Origin: Chloroflexota bacterium
GTDB lineage: Bacteria; Chloroflexota; Dehalococcoidia; SAR202; UBA6927
Assembly (NCBI GenBank): GCA_002717725.1
Contig: PBBT01000003.1
Location: 47,168-82,040 of the forward strand
Reading direction: 5' to 3'
Length of the DNA stretch: 34,873 bases
Part shown: one piece after another, positions 16,841 to 24,302 of the stretch
Layout: each line of letters begins with the position of its first letter
Numbering within the stretch: the stretch's first letter is position 1
Translations under genes and position numbers: made by a program
Notes under the pieces: model-generated
Told to the model about the DNA's origin: nothing
The model's input: only the letters and a program-made list of their open reading frames with translations
Database searches by the model: none

Positions 16841-18130
16841 ATGATTGAACGATATTCAAGACCAAAAATGAAAAAAATTTGGTCTGATGAAAACAAATAC
16901 AACAAGTGGTTGTTAGTTGAAATTGCCGTATGTGAAGCTTGGACACAAGAGGGTGTTATACCCGAATCAGACATGGCCAAATTAAGGAATGTCAGTTACG
17001 ACCCAATAAGATTGAAAGAAATCCTAGACATTACCAAACACGATATGACTGCATTTTTGCGATCAATTACAGAAAAAATTGGTCCTGAAGGAAGATGGCT
17101 ACACCTTGGACTGACTACAAGTGACGTTTGGGATACAGCTACAAGTCTCCAGCTTATCGAAGCAGCAAACCTTTTAGAAAAAGAATTAGACATTCTAATT
17201 GATAAACTTTCAGAACTAGCAACTAATGAACGTCACACTCTAATGATTGGCAGAACACATGGGGTGCATGCTGAACCTATAACTTTTGGACTGAAGCTTG
17301 CAATTTGGTGGGACGAAATGCGCAGAGCCAAATTAAAACTTCAACAAGCAAAAAACTCGATTTCTGTTGGAAAACTTTCTGGCCCAGTTGGTACTTACGC
17401 GACAATACCTCCACATTTAGAAACTAAAGTATGTAATATTTTAGGTATTCAGGCAGCACCAGTATCCAACCAAATTGTCCAAAGAGATAGGCATGCTCAT
17501 TTTGTCACAACACTAGCATTGATCGCGTCTTCTCTGGACAAGTTTGCAACAGAGATACGTGGAATGCAGCGTACTGAAGTTCGAGAAGTTGAAGAACCAT
17601 TCTCAGAAGGTCAAACCGGGTCATCATCAATGCCACATAAACGTAATCCAGAATTGACTGAACGTGTATGTGGGCTAGCACGTTTAATCCGAGGTCATAG
17701 TCTCACATCAATGGAAAACGTTGCCTTATGGGGTGAACGTGATATCAGCCATTCATCCGCAGAACGCATTATTCTTCCCGATTCATGTTTGGCATTAGAC
17801 TACATGCTTAGTATTTTCAATCATGTAATGTCAGGTATTAGAATATATAGAGATCGAATGCTTGAGAATATTGAGTTGACTCACGGACTAGTTTTTTCAC
17901 AACGCGTAATGCTAGAACTAGTTGAAAAAGGAATTTCTAGAGAAAATGCATATGAAATAGTCCAATCAAATGCTTCTTTAGTTTGGGAACAACAAAAGGA
18001 TTTTCGAGATCTTATTTCAAATGATGCAAGAGTCAAAGCTAGTTTAAGCAAAGATGAAATTTTGGAAATATTTAATTACAATTATTACATTAGGTATATC
18101 GACGAAGTCTTCGACCGTCTAAAAATTTAA
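16841..18130 (+). CDS. purB: Adenylosuccinate lyase
   Basis: A 429-aa fumarase/aspartase-superfamily enzyme that acts twice in purine synthesis (SAICAR to AICAR, adenylosuccinate to AMP). Visible are TSDVWDTAT (93-101), the catalytic-base region GRTHGVHAEP (137-146) and the flexible signature loop SSSMPHKRNP (261-270). The gap to purE is 3 nt, so the two are tightly coupled, and purC follows 24 nt later. Confidence 0.98.
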   Translation: MIERYSRPKMKKIWSDENKYNKWLLVEIAVCEAWTQEGVIPESDMAKLRNVSYDPIRLKEILDITKHDMTAFLRSITEKIGPEGRWLHLGLTTSDVWDTATSLQLIEAANLLEKELDILIDKLSELATNERHTLMIGRTHGVHAEPITFGLKLAIWWDEMRRAKLKLQQAKNSISVGKLSGPVGTYATIPPHLETKVCNILGIQAAPVSNQIVQRDRHAHFVTTLALIASSLDKFATEIRGMQRTEVREVEEPFSEGQTGSSSMPHKRNPELTERVCGLARLIRGHSLTSMENVALWGERDISHSSAERIILPDSCLALDYMLSIFNHVMSGIRIYRDRMLENIELTHGLVFSQRVMLELVEKGISRENAYEIVQSNASLVWEQQKDFRDLISNDARVKASLSKDEILEIFNYNYYIRYIDEVFDRLKI

Positions 18131-18154
18131 ATTAACAAAAATTATGGAGTATTC

Positions 18155-19030
18155 ATGAGCATTTTAAGAGAGAGTCCCCTACCAAATTTATTATATAGAG
18201 GAAAAGTAAGAGACACACATTCAGTCGACGAAGATTCATTATTAATGATTGCAACTGATAGAATTTCTGCATTCGATGTGGTACTACCAACTGCAATTCC
18301 TGAAAAAGGAGCCGTTTTAAACCAAATATCATCATTTTGGTTTGAAAAAACTGCTCATATTATTCCAAATCATTTTCTACACCTTGCATCAACCGATTCC
18401 AAACAAGATTTGCCAATCGATGTAGCCAGACGTGGAATGATTGTTCGAAATGCAGAAAGAATAGATATTGAATGCATTGTGAGAGGTTATATCACAGGAT
18501 CAGCTTTGTCTGAGTACAAAAAAACAGGCCTGGTCAATGGTGAATCTATGCCAGATGGACTACAAGATGGTGACATGTTCCCAACACCACTTTTTACTCC
18601 TACAACCAAGGCTGATGAAGGTCATGACGAAAACATGTCCATTGCCGAAGTTGAAGAAATGGTTGGTAAGGATTTAGCTGACAAACTCGCAGAGGTTTCG
18701 ATTTCTGTTTATGAATATGCAAGAGATTTCGCTACCCAAAAGGGAATAATTATAGCTGATACAAAAATGGAATTCGGTCTTATAGATGGCAAATTACATC
18801 TAATCGACGAATTATTAACTCCAGATTCAAGTCGTTTCTGGAATGCAGATGAATATTCCCCTGGGAAATCACAGCCAAGTTATGACAAACAATTTGTTAG
18901 AGATTGGCTTGATACTCAAGGTTGGGATCATGAACCTCCAGCCCCAGAACTTCCAGATGATGTAGTAAATCGAACCACCGAAAAATACATTGATGCGTAT
19001 AACAGGTTGACAGGACGCCAACTTGTCTAG
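18155..19030 (+). CDS. purC: SAICAR synthetase
   Basis: A 291-aa phosphoribosylaminoimidazole-succinocarboxamide synthase of the longer, yeast-like type. It opens with LLYRGKVRDTHSV and has MIATDRISAFDVVLP, ECIVRGYITGSALSEY, the KADEGHDENMS loop, and IADTKMEFGL with a LIDELLTPDSSRFW motif. GGAG lies 7 nt before the ATG. It joins purE and purB in consecutive steps of the pathway. Confidence 0.98.
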   Translation: MSILRESPLPNLLYRGKVRDTHSVDEDSLLMIATDRISAFDVVLPTAIPEKGAVLNQISSFWFEKTAHIIPNHFLHLASTDSKQDLPIDVARRGMIVRNAERIDIECIVRGYITGSALSEYKKTGLVNGESMPDGLQDGDMFPTPLFTPTTKADEGHDENMSIAEVEEMVGKDLADKLAEVSISVYEYARDFATQKGIIIADTKMEFGLIDGKLHLIDELLTPDSSRFWNADEYSPGKSQPSYDKQFVRDWLDTQGWDHEPPAPELPDDVVNRTTEKYIDAYNRLTGRQLV

Positions 19031-19064
19031 AAAATAACTATAAATACATTATTTATGGAATTCT

Positions 19065-19754
19065 ATGACTTCAAAACCTACTAAAAAACAGCAACGCCTC
19101 ACGCCTACGCAAGCTCGTGCCGCGAGAAGATCTCGAAAGCAGAGTCGTGGAAAATTTATTCGTTATGGTGGAGCGACACTAATAGTCGCAATAGCGCTCT
19201 TGCTTATTCTAAGTCTGATACTACCTGGATTACCAATTGGTACTGGTTCTACTGGAGATTCAGAAACTGGAGTAAATCTTAATCCATTCGACAACACTCC
19301 TGAAGGTAGTTGGATCAAAATTGAAAACCAAGGACGTGAACACATTTTCCCTGATACCGAACATCCCGATTACAACTCCTATCCAGCGACTTCAGGATGG
19401 CATTACAATTTGCCCATAGCCCCAGTCCGTTGGGGAGTCCACGAAAAAATAATCGAAGACGAATATCGTCTGCATAATCTTGAACATGGCGGAATTGCAA
19501 TTCATTACAATTGTGAATCAACTAATGAAGAATGTCAGAATTTAATTGTGTCATTATCCCAATTTGTTGATCAAAAAGTTAATGAAGAAAGGTTTGAAAT
19601 TATTCTGTCTCCTTATGAGAATATGGACTCGAAAATAGCAATAACTGCATGGGATTACATCGATAAATTCGAATCATTTGACCTTGATCGTATCAATGCG
19701 TTCATTAAAGCTCACCACAATTCTCGGAATGCGCCTGAATGGGCTGCAAGATAA
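19065..19754 (+). CDS. Membrane-anchored DUF3105 protein
   Basis: A 229-aa protein with a very basic N-terminus (residues 1-33), one transmembrane segment (about 35-54) and an extracellular domain. The DUF3105 pattern is clear: GREHIFP (90-96), YPATSGWHYN (106-115) and HNLEHGGIAIHY (137-148). The conserved His residues suggest metal or ligand binding, but the family has no established function. Topology predicts the C-terminal domain outside the membrane. It sits between purC and purS in the same direction; a functional link to purines is not evident. Confidence 0.85.
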   Translation: MTSKPTKKQQRLTPTQARAARRSRKQSRGKFIRYGGATLIVAIALLLILSLILPGLPIGTGSTGDSETGVNLNPFDNTPEGSWIKIENQGREHIFPDTEHPDYNSYPATSGWHYNLPIAPVRWGVHEKIIEDEYRLHNLEHGGIAIHYNCESTNEECQNLIVSLSQFVDQKVNEERFEIILSPYENMDSKIAITAWDYIDKFESFDLDRINAFIKAHHNSRNAPEWAAR

Positions 19755-19769
19755 AGAATTTGACTTCAA

Positions 19770-20018
19770 ATGTTCCTAGCAAAAATTTATATCAGTTTCA
19801 AATCATCTGTAAATGACCCAGAGGGCAGTACAATTCAATCTGGTCTTTCACAATTAGGATTTGAATCCGTTACATCTGTTAGATCAGGAAAATATTTTGA
19901 AATCAAAATTTGCGAAACAGAAAAGAAAATTGCATCTGAAAAAATTCAAGAAATGTGTGACAAACTTTTATCAAACCCCGTCATAGAAACTTACAAATTC
20001 GACCTAGTTTCTATATAA
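19770..20018 (+). CDS. purS: FGAM synthase subunit PurS
   Basis: An 82-aa protein matching PurS, the small subunit that bridges PurL and the glutaminase PurQ in the three-part formylglycinamidine synthase. It has an N-terminal FLAKIYISFKSSVNDPEG strand and PVIETYKFDL at the end, with a normal length of about 80 aa. It is the last gene of the plus-strand run and converges on hisB 17 nt away. purQ and purL, its usual neighbours, are absent here. Confidence 0.88.
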   Translation: MFLAKIYISFKSSVNDPEGSTIQSGLSQLGFESVTSVRSGKYFEIKICETEKKIASEKIQEMCDKLLSNPVIETYKFDLVSI

Positions 20019-20035
20019 GCACTGAAAATTTTAAA

Positions 20036-20635
20036 TTACCCTGTAATTGTACCCTTTGTACTTGGAATCTCTCCAGATCTACGTGGATCAATATCGAGTG
20101 CAAACCTCATTGCCCTTGCCAACGCCTTAAATATTGCTTCGGATTTATGATGGTTATTAATACCTGAGATCAATCGTACATGCAAATTAAATGCACCTTC
20201 CCTAGCCATAGATTCTAGAAGATGTTCAATCAAATCACCGCTCAAACCACCTAAATCAACATGGCCAATTTCAGTATTTAAAACCGAATATCCTCTACCT
20301 CCAAAATCAACCACTACCAAAGCTAAAGCTTCATCAAGAGGTACATATGAGTGTGCCATGCGATTAATGCCTTTTGCATCACCTACAGATTGCCTAAGAG
20401 CCCTTCCAAGAGTTATTCCTACATCTTCTACTAAATGATGATATCCCAAATCTATATCACCAGATGCCTCAACTTTAACATCCATTAATCCATGTCTAGC
20501 TAGCTGAGCAATCATATGATCCAAAAATGCATTACTAGTATTTATCTTATATTGGCCTGTTCCATCTAAATTTATTTCTACGGAAACATTAGTTTCATCT
20601 GTTTCCCGTTCAATTTGTGCTTTTCTACTACTCAT
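20036..20635 (-). CDS. hisB: Imidazoleglycerol-phosphate dehydratase
   Basis: A 199-aa monofunctional HisB catalysing the Mn-dependent dehydration at step 6 of histidine synthesis. It has the diagnostic metal-ligand motifs: FLDHMIAQLARHG, HHLVEDVGITLG, and the C-terminal HHKSEAIFKALARAMR. The first two residues after Met (SSRKAQIERET) begin the typical IGPD strand. GGAG lies 9 nt before the ATG. In the operon it should follow hisC directly, but a 1.3-kb segment separates the two. Confidence 0.98.
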   Translation of the reverse strand: MSSRKAQIERETDETNVSVEINLDGTGQYKINTSNAFLDHMIAQLARHGLMDVKVEASGDIDLGYHHLVEDVGITLGRALRQSVGDAKGINRMAHSYVPLDEALALVVVDFGGRGYSVLNTEIGHVDLGGLSGDLIEHLLESMAREGAFNLHVRLISGINNHHKSEAIFKALARAMRFALDIDPRRSGEIPSTKGTITG

Positions 20636-20657
20636 TTTTCAACACTCCATAATTAGA

Positions 20658-20667
20658 TTAACACATT
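20658..20667. repeat. Left 10-bp direct repeat (att core or target duplication)
   Basis: TTAACACATT, identical in sequence and orientation to 21919-21928. It lies 22 nt upstream of the hisB ATG. It is directly followed by a hairpin at 20668-20683. Confidence 0.6.
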
Positions 20668-20683
20668 GGGGTTCCGAAACTCC
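20668..20683. repeat. Hairpin abutting the left direct repeat
   Basis: GGGGTT pairs with AACTCC (one G-T wobble) around a CCGA loop, starting at the base after the direct repeat. It resembles a tRNA T-arm superficially, but no tRNA surrounds it. It may be a terminal structure of the element. Confidence 0.4.
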
Positions 20684-20780
20684 ATACAATATCAGCACCT
20701 CTCATGCCCTCTCGCCCTCACTCCGAGTACGCTCTCCCATAAGGAATTTGCACCGCTGTAAATAGCCTAGGGCGGATTCA

Positions 20781-20816
20781 GGTACATTTCGTGGTACATT
20801 CTGTGGTAAAAATCTA
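20781..20816. repeat. Tandem 12-bp repeats, left set A
   Basis: Three units with a 12-nt period: GGTACATTTCGT, GGTACATTCTGT and the decayed GGTAAAAATCTA. They share the GTGGT core of set B and sit just before it. Confidence 0.55.
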
Positions 20817-20831
20817 ATTTTCGATTAGATT
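20811..20831. repeat. Inverted repeat between the two left tandem-repeat sets
   Basis: AATCTAAT (20811-20818) and ATTAGATT (20824-20831) are perfect 8-bp inverted arms around a 5-nt loop. The structure sits exactly between sets A and B of the tandem repeats. It could be a core-type recombinase or regulator site. Confidence 0.5.
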
Positions 20832-20854
20832 GTGGTCAGATTTGTGGTCAGATT
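20831..20854. repeat. Tandem 12-bp repeats, left set B
   Basis: Two exact copies of TGTGGTCAGATT (20831-20842 and 20843-20854). Near-identical units (TGTGGTCAAATT) recur at 21829-21852 at the other end of the segment. Confidence 0.7.
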
Positions 20855-20968
20855 TTCTAGCTTCTAGTTGGCTGGGTTTGGGTGGTTTGTCAGTAGTCAT
20901 TGTCATTAGTGTTGGAGGGGGTATGTCTTAGAGTCTTAGTTCATTAGTAGAGGATAGGCGTGACAATT

Positions 20969-20996
20969 TGATTTTTATAAAAGGACATGTATAATC
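20969..20996 (+). promoter_or_regulatory. Promoter for the zinc-ribbon ORFs of the inserted segment
   Basis: TTGATT (20969-20974), a 16-nt spacer, then a perfect TATAAT (20991-20996), 60 nt before the ATG at 21057. It is one of the best sigma-70-like matches in the window, suggesting the cassette carries its own promoter. Confidence 0.6.
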
Positions 20997-21056
20997 CGCA
21001 ACAACTTTATTATCACTAGCTACTGGATAAGTTATTAGGCAAATAAAGGAACACGT

Positions 21057-21548
21057 ATGAGCGATAGTTCGAACGAACCAGAGATTAGAGGCGAATTAGC
21101 TAAGAAGATTCTTGCAGAAAAAGCAGGTATGAAATTTTGTCCATCATGTGGCACTGAGTCCCGCGATGATTTGAAGTTTTGTAATGATTGCGGAACTCCC
21201 TTTCCTAAGAAGAAGTCTCATACGGCAGTAATTGTTCTGTTTTCAATTGCTGCATTTTGTTTATTATTAATCATTTGGATAAACGCTGAACTGAATTCTG
21301 GCGTAAATCAAGGGACTGACGGACAAGAAATAGGTTGGGCTCTTCTATTCCCTACACTGGGTTTTCTCATAACTTTCATTTGGGGAATAGCTGCTGCTGC
21401 TTCTGGTAACTCTAGTGAAAAGTCATCTGAGATTTGGAAATGCCCCAAATGCGAGGCTGAGAATATCGGTCTAGGGTGGTTCTGTAGCAATTGTGGGATT
21501 GACAGAAGAGAACCCTCTAATGCCCGCTGTTACGGAGCTATTCCCTGA
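21057..21548 (+). CDS. Double zinc-ribbon membrane protein
   Basis: A 163-aa protein with an N-terminal zinc ribbon (Cys28/31 and Cys42/45: CPSCG...CNDCG), two predicted transmembrane helices (about 56-76 and 93-115) and a second zinc ribbon (Cys129/132 and Cys143/146). Both ribbons would face the same side, probably the cytoplasm. The function is unknown; such zinc-ribbon/TM proteins are common and poorly characterised. AAGGA lies 6 nt before the ATG and a good promoter lies upstream. It is on the strand opposite to the flanking his genes. Its last 29 nt overlap the next ORF in another frame. Confidence 0.7.
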   Translation: MSDSSNEPEIRGELAKKILAEKAGMKFCPSCGTESRDDLKFCNDCGTPFPKKKSHTAVIVLFSIAAFCLLLIIWINAELNSGVNQGTDGQEIGWALLFPTLGFLITFIWGIAAAASGNSSEKSSEIWKCPKCEAENIGLGWFCSNCGIDRREPSNARCYGAIP

Positions 21549-21807
21549 GGGTTCTGTGGTTCTGCTGGGTTCTGGTGAAGCAGTTGAGCTTCTTGAAGAT
21601 GAGAATTACGACCATCCAATAGTATCCAAGGATCAGCTGCCGGGCATTCCTCCACTAGGATGTTTAACCTGTGGTGATAAAAGGTTCTGGAATAACCCTA
21701 GGACCTCCTCTGGGTGGACTTGTAACACTTGTAGCCCCGCATTATTCAAAACAGATATGGTCGTTGGCACTACTGAAAAGGGAGATTTCTTACTTGAAAG
21801 ACAATAA
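21520..21807 (+). CDS. Small zinc-ribbon protein
   Basis: A 95-aa protein with a CLTCG...WTCNTC ribbon (two CxxC pairs, 16 residues apart) preceded by an acidic segment (PEGSVVLLGSGEAVELLEDE). The W-x-C-x-x-C shape recalls zinc ribbons at the ends of plasmid or phage replication proteins, which is only a resemblance. The start is uncertain: ATG at 21520 or GTG at 21493, neither with a strong Shine-Dalgarno, so coupling to the upstream gene is likely. It could also be the C-terminal remnant of a longer gene. Confidence 0.5.
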   Translation: MPAVTELFPEGSVVLLGSGEAVELLEDENYDHPIVSKDQLPGIPPLGCLTCGDKRFWNNPRTSSGWTCNTCSPALFKTDMVVGTTEKGDFLLERQ

Positions 21808-21828
21808 AGCGCCTAAACCGGAACATTT

Positions 21829-21852
21829 TGTGGTCAAATTTGTGGTCAAATG
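21829..21852. repeat. Tandem 12-bp repeats, right set
   Basis: TGTGGTCAAATT followed by TGTGGTCAAATG, the same orientation and 12-nt period as 20831-20854, with one A/G difference per unit. It lies 22 nt after the stop of the second zinc-ribbon ORF. Confidence 0.7.
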
Positions 21853-21867
21853 ATGGAGTCCATTTTC

Positions 21868-21880
21868 AACTCTAGGAGTT
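21868..21880. repeat. TAG-loop hairpin 1 near the right end
   Basis: AACTC-TAG-GAGTT, a perfect 5-bp stem with a 3-nt loop. It is adjacent to a second hairpin with the same loop. Confidence 0.45.
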
Positions 21881-21883
21881 ACA

Positions 21884-21898
21884 GGGGCTTAGAGCCCT
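21884..21898. terminator. TAG-loop hairpin 2, possible terminator
   Basis: GGGGCT-TAG-AGCCCT, a GC-rich 6-bp stem (one G-T pair) followed about 12 nt later by a T-rich stretch. It could end the zinc-ribbon transcript or be a structural end of the element. Confidence 0.4.
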
Positions 21899-21918
21899 CA
21901 CGCGTTCTCGATTTCTTC

Positions 21919-21928
21919 TTAACACATT
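21919..21928. repeat. Right 10-bp direct repeat (att core or target duplication)
   Basis: TTAACACATT, identical to 20658-20667. It lies 6 nt downstream of the hisC stop codon (minus-strand sense). Confidence 0.6.
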
Positions 21929-21934
21929 ACAAAA

Positions 21935-23014
21935 TCAGACTAAACGTTTTAACACACTAATCATCCGATCAGTTTGTGCAGGCGTACCGATTGCTGTACG
22001 GAAACAGTTTCTTAATGATTCATTATTAAACGTACGCACAAAAATACCTTCGCTTTCCAAACCACTTACAACAAAATCTTTTTTGTATTCTTTTACTTCA
22101 CACAATATATAATTCCCACTTGAAGGGACAGGTTCCAAACCATCAATATCAACTAATAAGCTAAACAACCGATCTCTTTCATCTACTATACTTCGAACAT
22201 TCTTTAGTAAAAACGCAGAATCATCAATAGAGGCAATCAATGCGTCTTCGGCAGTTACACTTAAATTGTATGGTGACTTTATATCCATTAAATGGTTGAC
22301 CAAAATGGGGCTCATAATTCCATACCCCACTCTTAATCCTGCAAGTCCGGCCCACTTACTCATAGTTCTAAGTATCACCAAATTATCAAACTCATCTATT
22401 AAATCCGCAAATGTAAAATTGCAGAATTCATAATAGGCTTCATCTAAAACTACAAGAACACCAGTATCAAGTAATGACCGTATTTCAAATTCCGAAGCCA
22501 TATTTCCTGTAGGATTGTTTGGAGACGCAACAAATATTATCTTTGTACGATCATTGATTGTTTTAAGAGCATCTTCAATATCAATTCCAAAACTACTGTC
22601 TCGCCTAGACAACTGAACTTCAGCTTGGTAAATCCTCGCACAAAATGCATACATACCAAATGTTGGTTCAAAATCCAAAATATTGTCTCCTGGTTCCACA
22701 AATAATCTGAACAACAAATCAATCAATTCATCACTTCCCGCTCCTACGACCAAAGAATCTTGAGGAAATCCAGTATATTCACTTAATTTAGTACGAACTT
22801 TTCTTTGTAAAGGATCCGGGTAAACATGCACGGCAGAATTCGACACTACTTCAGAAACTTTCCTCGAAGGGCCATAAGGATTCTCATTACCATTTAATTT
22901 AATGATTTGATCAATTGGTATACCTGCTTTCTCCGCAAGCATTTCTGGAGGATCTACAGGATCATATGAAGTGACATTACGCAAATGAGGTTTAATTAAA
23001 TCTTCTATACTCAA
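21935..23014 (-). CDS. hisC: Histidinol-phosphate aminotransferase
   Basis: A 359-aa fold-type I PLP enzyme making histidinol phosphate from imidazole-acetol phosphate. Visible are LNGNENPYGPS (40-50), ASPNNPTGN (163-171), DEAYYEF and the Schiff-base Lys220 in TMSKWAGLAGLRVG. The start is a TTG at 23014 with AGGAG 6 nt upstream; no ATG lies nearby in frame. It follows hisD by 16 nt. The operon is interrupted immediately after this gene. Confidence 0.96.
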   Translation of the reverse strand: MSIEDLIKPHLRNVTSYDPVDPPEMLAEKAGIPIDQIIKLNGNENPYGPSRKVSEVVSNSAVHVYPDPLQRKVRTKLSEYTGFPQDSLVVGAGSDELIDLLFRLFVEPGDNILDFEPTFGMYAFCARIYQAEVQLSRRDSSFGIDIEDALKTINDRTKIIFVASPNNPTGNMASEFEIRSLLDTGVLVVLDEAYYEFCNFTFADLIDEFDNLVILRTMSKWAGLAGLRVGYGIMSPILVNHLMDIKSPYNLSVTAEDALIASIDDSAFLLKNVRSIVDERDRLFSLLVDIDGLEPVPSSGNYILCEVKEYKKDFVVSGLESEGIFVRTFNNESLRNCFRTAIGTPAQTDRMISVLKRLV

Positions 23015-23030
23015 TTCTTTCTCCTACTTA

Positions 23031-24302
23031 TCATAATTCTTGACGAATTTCAGCAGCTTCAGCGTGACCATGTAATCCTTCGGCTTTCGCAATAATTGAT
23101 GCAGACACAGACAAATCCCGTGACTGTTCATTATCAAAAGATACGATAGGAATAAATTTTAAAAATGTATGAATCCCAATTCCCGAATTAAATCTAGCCG
23201 TACCATTAGTTGGCATTACATGACTTGGTCCAGCAACATAATCACCCAAAACCTCATGAGAAAATTCACCCACAAAAATCACTCCAACATTCTTGATTTC
23301 ATCTAAAAACATTTTTGTATCATCTACTACTAAACTTAAATGTTCTGGAGCAAATTGATTAGTCAGATCAATAGCATCTTCTAGATCATCTAAAACAGCT
23401 ATCAAACCTCTATTTTCAATTGATTTACTTGCGATAGATTCGCGAGTCATCAACCCTAGGCGAGTTTCAATTTGGCTACTCACTTCTTGGGCTAATTGAT
23501 GGGAATTAGTAAGCATAGTTGCCCTTGCAAGGACATCGTGTTCTGCTTGTGCCAAAAGATCAGCCGCACACATCGTAGGATTGGCTGATGAATCAGCTAT
23601 AATGAATGTTTCTGTTGGGCCATATAATCCATCTATTCCGACTTCCCCAAAAAGCATTTTCTTAGCTAAGGTGACATAAATATTGCCAGGACCGCAAATC
23701 AAATCAACTTTTGGAATCGTTCGAGTACCAAAAGCCATCCCTGCAATAGATTGAGCTCCACCAACAGAAAAGATTCTCTCTACTCCAGCGATATCAGCTG
23801 CTGCAAGAACCATATCATCAAGTTTTCCATCTTTTGACAAAGGTGTACACATTATTATTTCTTCTCCCCCTGCCACTTTTGCAGGAATAGCAGTCATTAA
23901 TACTGTTGATGGATAGCTTGCTGTCCCTCCAGGAACATAAACACCCACACGTTGAATAGGGACAATTTTTTGACCTAAACCTTCTCTAGAATTACTCCAA
24001 CCTTGAAGCAAACTTTTTTGATGAAATGTTGTAATACGTTGTGCAGCCAATTGTAAAGAATCAAATAAATCCCTTGAAATGTTGTTTTTTGCATTTTTTA
24101 TTGTACTTAAATCAACTTCAATACACTTCAAAGAAATACCTTCAAATTTTTGGGTCAAATTTATTAACGCCTCATCCCCGTCATTACGAACATATTGAAT
24201 TATTCCTTCAACCGATTTTGTATAAGAAGAAGAATTCTCTACTATTCCTCGTTCGGACATCAAAATAGTTCTAGCATCTTCGATTCCATTAACAATCTTC
24301 AT
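23031..24302 (-). CDS. hisD: Histidinol dehydrogenase
   Basis: A 423-aa Zn enzyme oxidising histidinol to histidine in two NAD-dependent steps. It shows VPGGTASYPSTVLM, GPGNIYVTLAKK, GPTETFIIAD, AEHD (zinc-ligand region), the catalytic Glu-His in FAPEHLSL, and the C-terminal GLHGHAEAAEIR. Length is normal. Its ATG overlaps the stop of the upstream PLC-like gene by 4 nt, indicating coupled translation. Confidence 0.98.
   Translation of the reverse strand: MKIVNGIEDARTILMSERGIVENSSSYTKSVEGIIQYVRNDGDEALINLTQKFEGISLKCIEVDLSTIKNAKNNISRDLFDSLQLAAQRITTFHQKSLLQGWSNSREGLGQKIVPIQRVGVYVPGGTASYPSTVLMTAIPAKVAGGEEIIMCTPLSKDGKLDDMVLAAADIAGVERIFSVGGAQSIAGMAFGTRTIPKVDLICGPGNIYVTLAKKMLFGEVGIDGLYGPTETFIIADSSANPTMCAADLLAQAEHDVLARATMLTNSHQLAQEVSSQIETRLGLMTRESIASKSIENRGLIAVLDDLEDAIDLTNQFAPEHLSLVVDDTKMFLDEIKNVGVIFVGEFSHEVLGDYVAGPSHVMPTNGTARFNSGIGIHTFLKFIPIVSFDNEQSRDLSVSASIIAKAEGLHGHAEAAEIRQEL

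Larger units (their letters stand above)
20658..21928. mobile_element. Putative 1.26-kb non-autonomous integrated element between hisC and hisB
   Basis: The segment is bounded by identical direct repeats TTAACACATT (20658-20667 and 21919-21928). It holds two plus-strand zinc-ribbon ORFs in a minus-strand operon. Tandem 12-bp repeats on TGTGGTC lie inside both ends, along with several hairpins. Removing one repeat plus the interior leaves hisC stop, 38 nt, hisB ATG, with the hisB Shine-Dalgarno intact. No integrase or transposase is encoded, so it would have needed one in trans or has decayed. The 421 nt between hisB and the first ORF are non-coding and hold the left repeats and a promoter. 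The insertion reading is inference from this geometry. Confidence 0.6.

Noticed and set aside
20668..20700. A tRNA remnant suggested by GGTTCCGAAAC
   Set aside because: The loop is not a proper 7-nt T loop, and no acceptor, D or anticodon stem can be drawn around it.
21671..21853. 60-aa plus-strand ORF ending in FVVKFVVK
   Set aside because: It overlaps the zinc-ribbon ORF in another frame, and its end is just the translated 12-bp repeat.
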